DNA of 38,340 bases, from assembly GCA_029378245.1 (NCBI GenBank), contig JARKIF010000264.1:1-38340 (forward strand), given 5' to 3'. The position numbers were made by a program, and so were the translations under genes. Below the pieces are notes generated by a model, which was given only the letters and a program-made list of their open reading frames with translations, searched no databases and was not told the origin of the DNA. The stretch is from Roridomyces roridus. Taxonomy: Eukaryota > Basidiomycota > Agaricomycetes > Agaricales > Mycenaceae. Below, one piece after another: positions 10,776-20,693 of the stretch; position 1 is the first letter of the stretch; each line of letters starts with the position of its first letter.

Positions 10776-11441
10776 TCAGGCTCGGACACCGTCAACTTCC
10801 CGAGGTCCGCTCGCATATGAATGTGGATAGCTACGATGGCCATCGGTTTGCATGCCGTAGCCAACCGCCGGAGGATAGCCCGAGGCGTGTACATGTACAT
10901 GTTCCGCGGGGTCAAATTGCCCAGTACCCACGTTCACTCCAAGGCCGATGAATTGCAGATCGGGATGGCCCGCGCCAAACTCCATCGCGCCCAACGGTGG
11001 GAGTGACTGCCCGTAATACCGTGGTCGTGCACCGGGGGGCGGGGGAAAGGTGTATGGGAGTCGGGGCGCGAGGTTGCCACTGTGATGGCTAGCGCTCAAG
11101 TCAACAGGGACGGCGATAGCGGACGTGGATTCAAGCGAACTTGCCGGGGGTGCTTGGACGGGGTCGGACTCTGCCAATGCCTCTGCGATATTCACAGACA
11201 TGTACTCACAGGCGAGGTTGAGCCGCGCACAGCGTTGACAGGGATTTGTGGGGGGTTGCTCAAATGTTATGCACTGCAGAGAGAAAATGACTTGAGTACG
11301 AAAAGCGAACAGAAGCTCTGTACTCACCCGTAATTTTCGCTTCCGACATGGTAGGCAAGCGATGATCGTCCGGCGCTTCCTCGTAGCATGGGGAGCATTC
11401 GAGTGTGGTTTTTGACCGTGGGCAGCGCAATTCTCCGCCAT
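10776..11441 (-). CDS. Short Zn(II)2Cys6 DNA-binding protein
   Basis: The start is at 11441; exons 11328-11441 and 10776-11273 are joined across a 54 nt phase-0 intron (11274-11327), giving 203 residues. The zinc cluster is C-x2-C-x6-C-x10-C-x2-C-x6-C: CLPCRKRKLR before the intron and CITFEQPPTNPCQRCARLNL after it, preceded by a basic RKRR. Six cysteines bind two zinc ions and contact CGG-type DNA sites. The rest is Pro/Ser-rich and disordered (LPYTFPPPPGARPRYY). The fungal-specific transcription factor middle domain is absent, so this is either a minimal regulator or a truncated one. The first intron lies exactly before the third cysteine, as in the gene at 28791. Confidence 0.82.
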   Translation of the reverse strand: MAENCAAHGQKPHSNAPHATRKRRTIIACLPCRKRKLRVSTELLFAFRTQVIFSLQCITFEQPPTNPCQRCARLNLACEYMSVNIAEALAESDPVQAPPASSLESTSAIAVPVDLSASHHSGNLAPRLPYTFPPPPGARPRYYGQSLPPLGAMEFGAGHPDLQFIGLGVNVGTGQFDPAEHVHVHASGYPPAVGYGMQTDGHRSYPHSYASGPREVDGVRA

Positions 11442-13766
11442 GAGTGCTACGTTGTAGCGTTGTACTCCGCAGACTGGCTCTATTTATCGTTTCCGACTCC
11501 CTTGTTTTGATACCTCGTTTTAGTATGAATCTAACAGAAAGGGCGTTTTGTGAGTAGAGTTTCTGTAGGATGACAAGGAAAGTTACTTCGTGCCGTTGAT
11601 TTTCCGGACGAATAATTGCTGTTGCTTAAGCGATGACGACCGGATATAGCCTTGGAACTTGATAATCGACCTCGTCAGTCAGACTCACCGGTTTCATTGG
11701 TAGAAAACCGTCTACGGACTAGAGTATCTTGTCCTCGCGGTAGCGTCAGGGTTTATAGGTGGGAGCGTTTCTATAGACGGGACGCCGCGAATGATTGCGT
11801 TAGCAAAGAATAAATAGAAGATTCAGGCTCGGACCGCCCCATTGCACAGGAAGATGTGCGGATTGCATGTGCACCTTACTCCTGGTGCATTAAGTCAGTT
11901 TGATGATGCTGCCATCACTTCTGTTGGGAATTTGGGTTTCTGGCATGACATGCTTCGCCACCCTCGAGAACCTTCTGGAATATTCCCTTTTGCTGACTGA
12001 TACAGTTTCTTAGATTTTTGTAGAACATTCTAGTTACATTGTAAAGTAGTATATAAGCCTGCTGAAATGTAGGTGTTGGGCATCCGTTTGCCCTAACGCA
12101 TCTTACCTTTATGGCGGTGATACGACTGGTATCCGCGCAGGCGTGTAAACAGCGCAAAATCGAGATTTGGTACGCATACCAGCACCCCTCGATCCGGTGG
12201 TAGAATGATAGGAATAGAGCTGAGCTCCGAGCTGCTATTCAAATGTGTTCACGATGCATTGAGAGAGTTTCCAGTACACTACGCTTGGCTGTTCGATCAG
12301 GAGTCGGTTGTAGTGACTCGAATAGGCTTCCCGCGGGGACTCAGATATGCGGAGATACAGATATCAAGGAGATATAACAAGCCCAGACAATATGTCAAGC
12401 ATTGGTCGAGAGTACCACAGGATATTCATAGTTGGCGTGCAGTTGCACCAAGATTGATGTATATTAATTGAGCGGGAGTGCTTTCCTCGAAGAGATAGCC
12501 TCCGCGGAAGTGTCCGAGATGATGTATACAGTTGCTGTTGCAGCGGGATGGTGTGTCAAGCGGTTGTTGAGCAATGTGGACTCGAGCCACAGAGTGGTGT
12601 TGCCTTTGCAGTTTAGGATCCAAGAGGAGAATGACCCCGAGGGGTACTTCGCGGACTGAACATCCAGAAAGGAAATGACAAGTGGGCGAGTCGAACTCGT
12701 GCACTGGTACTAGTGTTTGATCATGTGATCACGGAACGGAGCGGAGCTGCGGCAGACGATCAAAGCGATGATCGGACATCACGGTCTGGACCAGGGCACA
12801 GGGTTGGCCCAGGGTTTCACCGCAGTCATGGCTAGCATGTCAGGATCTGCGCCAAGGCGGAATTGGACCAATCAGAAGAGCTGTCAAGGAGTGACACACA
12901 CGTTGGGAGCCAGAAATAGCCTCGAGGACATAATCAGGATGATGCACACCCGAGGGAAGGGACAATCTTTAGTCATAGTAGTTTAGACACGCCAAGCATG
13001 TAGAAAAGTATATAAACCCCACGGAACCTGAGGGTACAGGATCACATCATGCCCCCCCCTTCTAGGGACTCATGGGCATTGGTGTGGTCTTGTGTCTTCC
13101 TCGGAGATTTGTTGATTACATTCTTCTTGGTAGTAGCAATAGAAAAGCACTTGTTTGGGTATAACTGAGGGATCTAAAGTCAAGCTATAGACTTCTTGAG
13201 TTGTATTGAGTGTGTCTCCTAAGGGCACTACTCTTCCTACACTTGCATTTAAAGGTACCCGGGCTCTGGTCCAACCTGGGTCAGCTGCAGAAGCATACTT
13301 AAGGGGTAGTGGGTTGCCCTCTGCTCTGTAGTTCCTCTCCATGTTGTATTGGGGTTGTATTGGTTTTGATTTGGTCGATGATAAACAGGAACAGAGTCAA
13401 TTGGGACTTGGTGGTTCGGGTCATCGACTCCTCGAACTGGTTCGAGGCTTGTGTTTGGTTTCGGTCCGAGGACTTGTTCGAGAAGCTGAACAAAGACCAA
13501 AACCGTTGATATCAAGTGAGCTGTATGCTCCGCGGAGCTGCTTCAAGTCGAGCGGGACGTTCAATCTTACCTATATACTTTAGGGTGACCCCGAACTCAA
13601 CCGTAGTCGAAGTTGACTGGCCCTGGCTGGGGTGTCGGATGTTTGGTTGTTGGTTGTTATGGTGTTGGGGTTTTGTGGGTTTGTTGCCTTTTGGGTAGCA
13701 CTCCGCAGACTCAGCCATTGCTGCTCCACATTCACACTTCACTGGTGCGCAGTTACAGACGTTTCA
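11442..13766. other. 2.3 kb without confident genes; repeat-like
   Basis: Two adjoining plus frames at 12205-12471 and 12468-12659 (for example FPVHYAWLFDQESVVVTRIG) look mildly protein-like, but no domain is recognised and they are separated by a stop. At 13009-13016 there is TATATAAA followed by CCCC, and a TGTCAAGG start near 12880. This resembles the U3/R part of an LTR, but a second LTR, primer-binding site and gag/pol motifs were not found. Minus-strand frames at 13070-13515 are unidentified. Confidence 0.3.
13009..13016 (+). promoter_or_regulatory. TATA-like box in LTR-like segment
   Basis: TATATAAA followed by a C-run and GGAACCTGAGGGTACAGG. No gene start follows in a convincing frame, so this may be the promoter of a decayed retroelement LTR. 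Confidence 0.3.
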
Positions 13767-14561
13767 GCGGTCAAAGTGCACTTTTAATCATGCACAACAT
13801 ATTTTTGTGAAAAACAGGTTTTGCGCTACATTTTCAGTCTAAAATCAGATTTTGCGCTACATTTTCAAGTTTGAAAGTTCGAAAAAAATGTAGCGCAAAA
13901 ACGCGAATCGCGCGCTATTTTTATTTTGACGTTGCGCTACAAATTGTTCCCGGCCGATCCAGAGCGCTACTTTATTTCGGCGCTAACCCGACAGCGCGCG
14001 CTACATTTTTTGGCTTCGAATGTGTGCCACATTTTTTCCCACTTGTGAACTTGTACAATTCAACGGTTGGATGCCGAAACTGCCGTGATGTTGGTTAGAT
14101 GATGTGGGTCACTGCAGTGCCCTCTATGTGTATGATACTACTGTGTGGACTTACTTGAGGAGGTGCATCCATGGTCACCGAGCAACAGGACACCAGATCA
14201 ATTGATCCGGCCATCACATCATTGATGATCAGCTCCAGCCGTTGATCCGAACAGGCTTGACTTTTTCATAGTTGAACAGTAAGGAAAATGTTGTGCAGGT
14301 TGACCGAGAAATGTAGCGCGCGGTCACCGAAAATGTGTGTAGCGCATTGAGCGCAGATGCCGGCAGGTCTCGGCTACCAGAAATATAGCGCGACATTTGT
14401 CAGAGAAAATGTAGCGCGCAAGTCGTATTTTGCACTACATTTTTTTCAAACTTTCAAACTTGAAGATATAGTGCAAAATGTGATTTCAGAGTGAAAATGT
14501 AGTGCAAATCGTGGTTTGTACAAAAAAATGTTGTGCATGATTAAATGTGCACTTTGACCGC
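13767..14561. mobile_element. 795 bp foldback (MITE-like) element with modular long inverted repeats
   Basis: The left end GCGGTCAAAGTGCAC (13767) is exactly complementary to the right end at 14561. The match continues for about 150 bp with moderate divergence: AATCATGCACAACAT, then TTTTGCGCTACATTTT, then TTCAAGTTTGAAAGTT are found in the same order on both arms. Further in, both arms hold more GCGCTACA-type modules (13930-14020 and 14310-14420), so the inverted arms extend to about 270 bp each, around a roughly 200-250 bp unique centre. There is no coding frame inside. The flanking dinucleotide CA on both sides may be a 2 bp target duplication but could be chance. Confidence 0.85.
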
Positions 14562-15359
14562 CATATACCTTAACTGGCTTGCGATTGCAAACTTGGAATC
14601 AGTTCAACACGGATCAACACGCTGACGGCGTAAATCCCAACAACTTCCCCCGTTTACCCGCGCTCTTTGAGCGCTGACGAACCAGCCAGAGTCGGCGTCT
14701 TACTTTGTCAGGCCCAGATCATAGATGCGTGCATTTCGGGGGACGTAGTGTCTCGGGCCAGCCCGATGAGCGCTGAGGAAAGGCCGGGATGTGAAGGCGC
14801 AGTGACCAGTCACATTCCGCCAACATGCCAGCCTGATTATTGATACAAATTTGTCGATTTGTCGAATGACGGTGATCTGAGTGTTAGGGGGGGCCCGGGA
14901 GGGGAGTGAGAGACTCACGATGAACATTGAACTGCCCATTGAGCGCTGCTTCTCGACCACGCGGTGCGTTGCTCGGTCGGCAGGCGGGAAGAGCCGGACG
15001 CGTTTAGGCCGCCTGCTTTGCCCCTCGGAGGGAGGACGAGGCGATGGCGGTCGTGCCTAAATGAAAGAGTCAGGTGCAAGCGGATCATGAACCTGCACCC
15101 CTTTGTAAAACACGCCGAAATGTCGCGAAAGCTGGCTATTAAACGCCAGAGCCACCGAGCTCGGGTCTGGTCAGCAATAAGGACGTACACCAGCGTATGA
15201 CGAGCAAACTATTGAAACTTTGAGGAGTTGCCTCACTCACACAGAACGGATGATGACATTCCCATCAGGATGCCAAGTGATCCGACAGTTCCGCCTGGAC
15301 TGCCGGTTGCCATGTGCTGCAGTGAGGCAGTGCCCTCACCCTCCTCACCGACACCGACC
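14562..15359. other. Intergenic, no confident gene
   Basis: Minus-strand frames at 14700-14960 and 14915-15190 could be linked by GT-AG introns, but no domain, signal peptide or start context supports a gene. Nothing else recognised. Confidence 0.35.
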
Positions 15360-16027
15360 ATGTCAAACTGGCCCGTCTTCGTCACCGTCTCGAACATCTC
15401 GCTCAAGGTACGTCCACCGCGCTCGCACCCATCCATCCAGATCAAACTCTCCACCAGGCACTCAACCGCGCTCTGCTCCTCCTCCAAGACTTCCAATACG
15501 GCGGCGACTACCCCGAGAACAGTACATGGGTCCTCCTCACATCTAAAACCCTCCCATCCACGGTCCCCGTCCCAACGAAGCTCCCCATCACCTCCGCCCC
15601 CGATAACACAGATTTCGCCTCGGCGTCGCTCGTAGAGATAAACAGCTTCATGCGCGCCAAAGAACAGACACTCGCCGCACTCGACCTCTCCTCGTGAAAT
15701 TGGGTCGTCATCGACCAATCCGGGCTCGACGCCTCCACGTGTCTCGTATGCGAACAAATCTACGACTACTCCGAGGACGATAAGGGCAACTCCCTCGGAC
15801 TAACAGCCCAATTCCGTGCGTGTCGAGCCCCGTTCGAAGAGGCCTGGATCATGATGACCAATTTGGATATTTCCAATATGGATTTCGAGGAATATGTGGA
15901 TCAGGAGAAGGGACAGGATGAAGAGGGAGTTTGGACGTGGTCGACGTTGTTTGCGGAGGAGGGGCAGCAGAATGAGAAGCGGGATAAGGTGTTGAGGGAG
16001 TTGAGGGATGGTGGGTATGTTGATTAG
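15360..16027 (+). pseudogene. DUF6924-like protein interrupted by one in-frame TGA
   Basis: Exon 15360-15407 (MSNWPVFVTVSNISLK), a 50 nt intron (15408-15457) and exon 15458-16027 give one frame of 205 codons, broken only by TGA at 15695-15697 after residue 95. The frame goes on in register on both sides: ALDLSS, stop, then NWVVIDQSGLDASTCLVCE. The C-terminal half has FRACRAPFEEAW, NLDISNMDFEEYV and GVWTW, the pattern of DUF6924 (function unknown, found in bacteria and fungi). The stop replaces a position where Trp (TGG) would fit, so a single G-to-A change explains it. It could be a recent null allele, a sequencing error, or less likely read-through. Confidence 0.65.
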
Positions 16028-16657
16028 TTCAGAAGTAACAGAAACATTCTCAAGTTGGTTCGATTCCAGCTTGGGTCATAGCTCTGTCGTTGCCCGCGGC
16101 CTGCATTTTATACTTGGCAATCTGAGAGAGAGTACGAACACACAGAGCTTAGCCTCCAATGCCATCGAAGATTTGACCAAGGATGGAAGTATACCAACGC
16201 GAAACGCTGGTTAGTAGTACTGACTGGTCTGATGGTCAACCTTCATGTCGTTCAACCATATCGTTCCCAACTGTGTTCGATTCGGGCTTGAGATCTGGCG
16301 TGAGGCACGTCGTTGTTCCGACCTTTTTGAAATTGCTCGTGAACTATGTACGGTTATCCTTTCCTTTTTTCTTCAGCCCAAGCGTGACTTGAGATTGGTA
16401 CTTGAGTGCCCACTATTCATTGCGCAATCATGGTACCGGCCCTGTGTAGCCAATCACACAACCTCGTTCGACTCAAGGGGTGCCGTTGCTGATACAAGGT
16501 GTTTGGTCAAATTTTTTCGTCCTCTGCAGTCACAGCGGCCATACGCTGATTGCGGTTCGATGATATGCGAGTTGAGAAAGTACACGAGTCCCGAAGTGTT
16601 CTCCCAATGCACCCCCTAGACTCCTCCGCCGAACCTTTTGCAGCACCCTAGCCCCAG
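16028..16657. other. Intergenic with dispersed TTCGAYTC-type motif copies
   Basis: About 630 bp between convergent genes. It contains three copies of the dispersed motif: GGTTCGATTCCAGCTTGGG (16057), GTTCGATTCGGGCTTGAG (16275) and CGTTCGACTCAAGG (16465). No gene recognised. Confidence 0.4.
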
Positions 16658-19518
16658 CTACTTCCTGCGCACCGCAACCGGCTGCGACGCAGACGAGCCC
16701 TGCTTTGAGGACGGCAGCAGCCCTACCGGCAGCTGGGTTCGAGACTTAGCTGCCCTTGGTTTCACCTGAGGCTGAAGCGCCCGCTTGCGTGCAACCTGGG
16801 GCTTGGACGGCGGTGAAGCAGGCCTCGGGATGAGATACCCAAGGCCACTGGTGTCCGTGGCGTTGGACTCCGCCGCCTTACCCTTACCCTTCCCGATTCC
16901 AGGTCCCACTTCCGCCTCTCGCTCCTGGAAGAAATGCTTGCCATAGTTGAACAAGATCTCTTCTCCGCTCTTGATTCGTCTCGCTGAAGGCCAAAGATAT
17001 ATCCGCGCAAGTCTCCACGCCAGGAGGAAACTCACTGGAGTAAAGCCCAATCCGATGCTCGCCATTCACCAACTTGACTAATCGGAGCACAAGTCAAGAC
17101 ATCGTCGCCACGACCCAAATGTAGAATGCAAACGTACCCCCTGCCTTACAATTCGGATTCTCCCCATTGTGATTAATGAACCGGGCGTCGTTGGCCAAGT
17201 ACACCCCGTCCACAGACGTCGTCTCGTTCAGCTGGAACAAATAATTCCGGCCCCGATGTTTTGTGATGTGCCTGTTGCAATTGTCAGGCTGCAAATCAGG
17301 TATGAGAATGCGACGTACTCGCGAGACTCGGTGGTCGGATCGAATATTATCTCGCCGATGTATTCTGCGGGATAATGCATGTCAAGATCAAATTGGACGC
17401 GGCAGGTACGACTCACCAATAATCAATTCGTCCGCTTCCGTGTCCTCGGCCATGAACAACCCTCGGCCCCAGCGCGACGGTCCGACTTGGGTGCGCTGAA
17501 CGGAAAAATGGCTGAATCAATCAGAATGAGTGCAAGCATGGATGGACACACCTTCCACTTCTCTCGCTGAATATTCGCATTTTGACATATATTCGCCTCG
17601 GCGTCTGTATCAACCGTCAGCCTGCGTCAAATACAATCGCCAGGATAAAACCTCTGGGGATACTGCATAAGCGATTCAAAGGATGTGAAAAGAGCAGCAC
17701 GCACTTCGCAGAACACGGAATGCAAAGTTCAGGATCGCATTCCCTATGTGCTTTAAAACAGGAGCAGCTGTCCGTCCGACAACGTTTGTGCAGCACACGA
17801 CATTGGCAGCCTTTCCAACGGCGTACGCCTGCCTCAGATCCAGGTGGTCAGCGCCGTGGTTTCGCCCCGATCATGACTTACACTTCTTGTCACATCGACA
17901 CCACCGCTCGCAATGCGCCTTGTTGAGATAGCACGCACATTGGCTGGTTGAATCGCATGGGCCTTCGTGTCCGCAGGGGCCTCCGCTGCAAATGCGCGTT
18001 CAATGTATAACATTCTTTGGAAGTATCAAACCACGCACGGAGTGAACTTGGCCGAGTCGTGATCTACGACGTGTCAAAAGGGAGGCTGGTGGGAGAAAAC
18101 AAAACACGTACCAGCAAACTTGGGTCGAGAAGATTTCGATCTTTTTCCGTTTGGTCTATTATTGGCCGGAGGGATGGGTGTGCTTGCGAGGATGACGCCG
18201 CGTTGATAGAATGCCTGTACGCGATGGGGTAAGTTCGTCGAAATGACTGCAATGAGACCGACTACCTCAAAACAAGGCCGTCGACAAAGCGTTGCGAGGT
18301 CACAGGGTATTGTGTCCGGGTCCAAGGTCATGAACATCTCCAGGAATTGGAAATCCTCCTGGCTCCAGCGGATAGTCTATCATGAATTTAAGTGGTGACA
18401 TTGCAAAGACGCACAAATGAACATACCTCGGGCTCAGGTGCGTCCACCGAAAGAAAGCACTGATCCCCACACGGGTGGTCCGTCTGCTTCGCCATACGAT
18501 CATTGGGGATGCGTGGCAGGACGGGGAGCGGCATCGGCATTGGATCCACTGAGTCAACTGGGTGAGTAATGTACCAGTCGCCATTCGTCGAGACACGATA
18601 CGCACGATGAACATTGCAGTAGCCCACTATACAGTTTAGATTCGTGCAGAAGTGGGACACGAGATTGGTGAGTTTTTCAGTTGGAGTGGCACCTGGGACG
18701 ACTTGGGTTTGGGGGAGAGGTTTAGCAGAATCCGGTATGCCTGGAGGCCAGGGTAGATAGTCGCTGCGGAACGGTGAGTGTGCGACGCCAACACCGGGAA
18801 TGAACACGTACCGTCGATGGCTCCGGTAAACCGCGCCCCGATAGACGCCCCGAGCACCGTTATGGTCGAGGAGCTCATATGGTAGAATCTCAGTCTCATC
18901 AATAAGCTCGTAACACATGTGATGCTCGCCCAGCAGACGACGTGTAGTTTCGATGACCACTGCATCAACTGTGAAATTCAGTGAGAGAGTCCAAAGTACA
19001 CTACAGAAAAGGGACACACCATCCGGGTCTACCGTCAACTCTGGCTCCCACGCATACGTCTTATGCTCGTCCGCGTACGCGTCGTGGTCAAAGGTCGGAT
19101 CGTTCAAGAAGGGCATAAACGGCATTGCCTGCGGATCGTCGCCTACGAACACATTTCGATTCGACGGGGTGCAGTTTTCGTGTTCCGGAGCGCGCGGTGG
19201 CAAGTCATGGACTCGAGTAACTTCGAAGGGAATCTGCTCAGTGAGTCCCGTCTTGTAGTCGTACGATTCGATTGAAATCTGATAAGAGGAGGTCGGAAAG
19301 AATTCTGGAAACTCTGGAGAGTCCTCCGGTAGGTCAAATGGTGGCTCTTGCGTGACCGTATCGTCCATCTGCGCCGGAGAGTACGAGGGGGGCTGGACGA
19401 GGGAGTCCATGATTCGAGACGCGTATTCTGCCTTCCAGACTCGGAACTCCGTGTAGACTTGGTCGTAGACCTGTTTCACGATCCTTTTGGCGTCGGAGAA
19501 CGCGTCGGGCAGGTCCAT
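16658..19518 (-). CDS. EZH2: EZH2/KMT6-type histone H3 lysine-27 methyltransferase (PRC2 catalytic subunit)
   Basis: Fourteen exons add up to exactly 2157 nt, 718 residues (animal EZH2 is about 750): 19020-19518, 18812-18968, 18427-18763, 18266-18376, 18112-18214, 18039-18063, 17882-17985, 17705-17828, 17552-17621, 17417-17495, 17319-17364, 17138-17271, 17036-17077, 16658-16983. Domain order: N-terminal EED-contact-like region (FSDAKRIVKQVYDQVYTEF), zinc/SANT-like part (HFCTNLNCIVGYCNVHR, then TIRWSQEDFQFLEMFMTL, about 332-370), CXC pre-SET cysteines (GGPCGHEGPC to CDPELCIPC, about 411-487), and SET (about 511-628) with GRGLF, EYIGEI, FINHNGENPNC and GEEILFNYG. The enzyme moves methyl groups from S-adenosylmethionine to H3K27 in nuclear PRC2, silencing genes. 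The start at 19518 has a perfect gccATGG context; an in-frame ATG at 19596 is less likely. The C-terminal tail (about 640-718) is basic and disordered. Confidence 0.93.
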
Positions 19519-19702
19519 GGCTACGGGATGGTGGTGGTGTGAGAACAAGAGGTGTCGGAACGGCGGATCAGTCCGCAGATCGTTATCACGAGTCATCAGC
19601 TACATGACCTCGCTCGACTCCAGGCCCTGCCACCATTTTCTGCGCTTTACAATCCAAATGAATTCTACATTTCTACAAGTCTTCGGTCCTCGTATTCTAC
19701 GT

Positions 19703-20174
19703 TTACTTCTTCTCAACAGCCTTGACGGTAAACAGGAAGCCTTCGCTCCCTTCCGACTTGGAGCTCGCGAGGAGCTGCTGAGCACTGGCATCGGCGGCGA
19801 AACCCAACATCGCCTCGGCGCTCTGTCGATCCAGGGTCAGTGGTATAGCTAAAAGGATAGATTGCAAGCACGTACAGCGAACTCGGTCTCGATGATGATA
19901 GTGTTGGGCGCTGGGGGGAGGCCCGCGGCGTGCTTGACGTCGACAGAGCCGAGCTTGGCGGCCAAGGCGTCGCTCGGGATGAGCTGAACGTTGATTCAGA
20001 CTCTTGAAAGGAGAGAAAGAGGGATTGGGGACGACTTACGAGCGTGTATTTAGCGATGGCGGACGCCGCAGGGAGTGCGAGGAGCTTGTCGGCGAGCCCC
20101 TGCACCGTGGTGGCCCAGTCGGCAGAGGAGACGCCGGCGGGGGCAGTGGCAATTCCAACAGCGCGGACAGACAT
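19703..20174 (-). CDS. Uncharacterised 120-residue protein
   Basis: Exons 20040-20174, 19876-19983 and 19703-19822 (introns 56 and 53 nt, both phase 0) give 120 residues starting MSVRAVGIATAPAGVSSADW. There is no signal peptide, membrane helix or cysteine motif. The alternation of short helical and beta-like segments (LADKLLALPAASAIAKYTLL, then PAPNTIIIETEF, then GFLFTVKAVEKK) would suit a small alpha+beta fold such as a dimeric alpha/beta barrel, but this is only an impression. It lies head-to-tail 184 bp upstream of the EZH2-like gene. A TATA-like palindromic segment (ggtataaataccgc) lies about 85 bp before the ATG. The perfect exon phases support a real gene; the function is unknown. Confidence 0.72.
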
Positions 20175-20693
20175 TGTTAAAGTTATTGAGGAAGGGTGGG
20201 AGTGGTTGATGGGGAAGAGGTTGGTGAGCGAATGATAGTGGTTCGAAAAGTTGAGTGGTATAAATACCGCAACCGTCGGTATAGGGACCTGAGGACTTGC
20301 CAAATGCGGCGTGCAGTTGTATGGCGCCCGCTGGGGTACTTCCTACAGTACCATACTTAGTACCATGGGGAGCCTCCACCGGTCTCCATGGACATGCGCA
20401 AATTCGCAAGCTTCGTCGTGACTTGGTTGCGAGCATGATCCTTCCGCATCAGATGGCACATGCAAACCACTCTGATCGCTAACAATTTCCGCCGCCTTGG
20501 CCCTTTCGACGAGTTTGACCATTGCAATTGGTACAAGAACCCGCTGAAACGAAATCAGTACCCTCGTAACCAAGTTGTTCGACGGGTGGTGAGCGGTCTC
20601 GGCATGTACCGATGAATTCATTCTGAAACACTGCGCCTCGGCATCCATCGGCATTTATTCAAACAGCTCGGTGTAGTTACACGACAACATTCT
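20175..20693. other. Intergenic region between tandem minus-strand genes
   Basis: About 520 bp upstream of the 120-residue gene and downstream of the TPR-CHAT gene. Apart from the TATA-like stretch near 20258-20271, nothing recognised. Confidence 0.4.

Noticed and set aside
15233..15757. 174-codon minus-strand frame over the DUF6924-like gene
   Set aside because: Antisense shadow; the plus-strand frame has the family motifs and a proper intron.
16057..16075. GGTTCGATTCC with a flanking short stem, like a tRNA T-arm/B box
   Set aside because: No acceptor stem, D-arm or anticodon arm folds around it, and the same word recurs in many non-tRNA places in the window.
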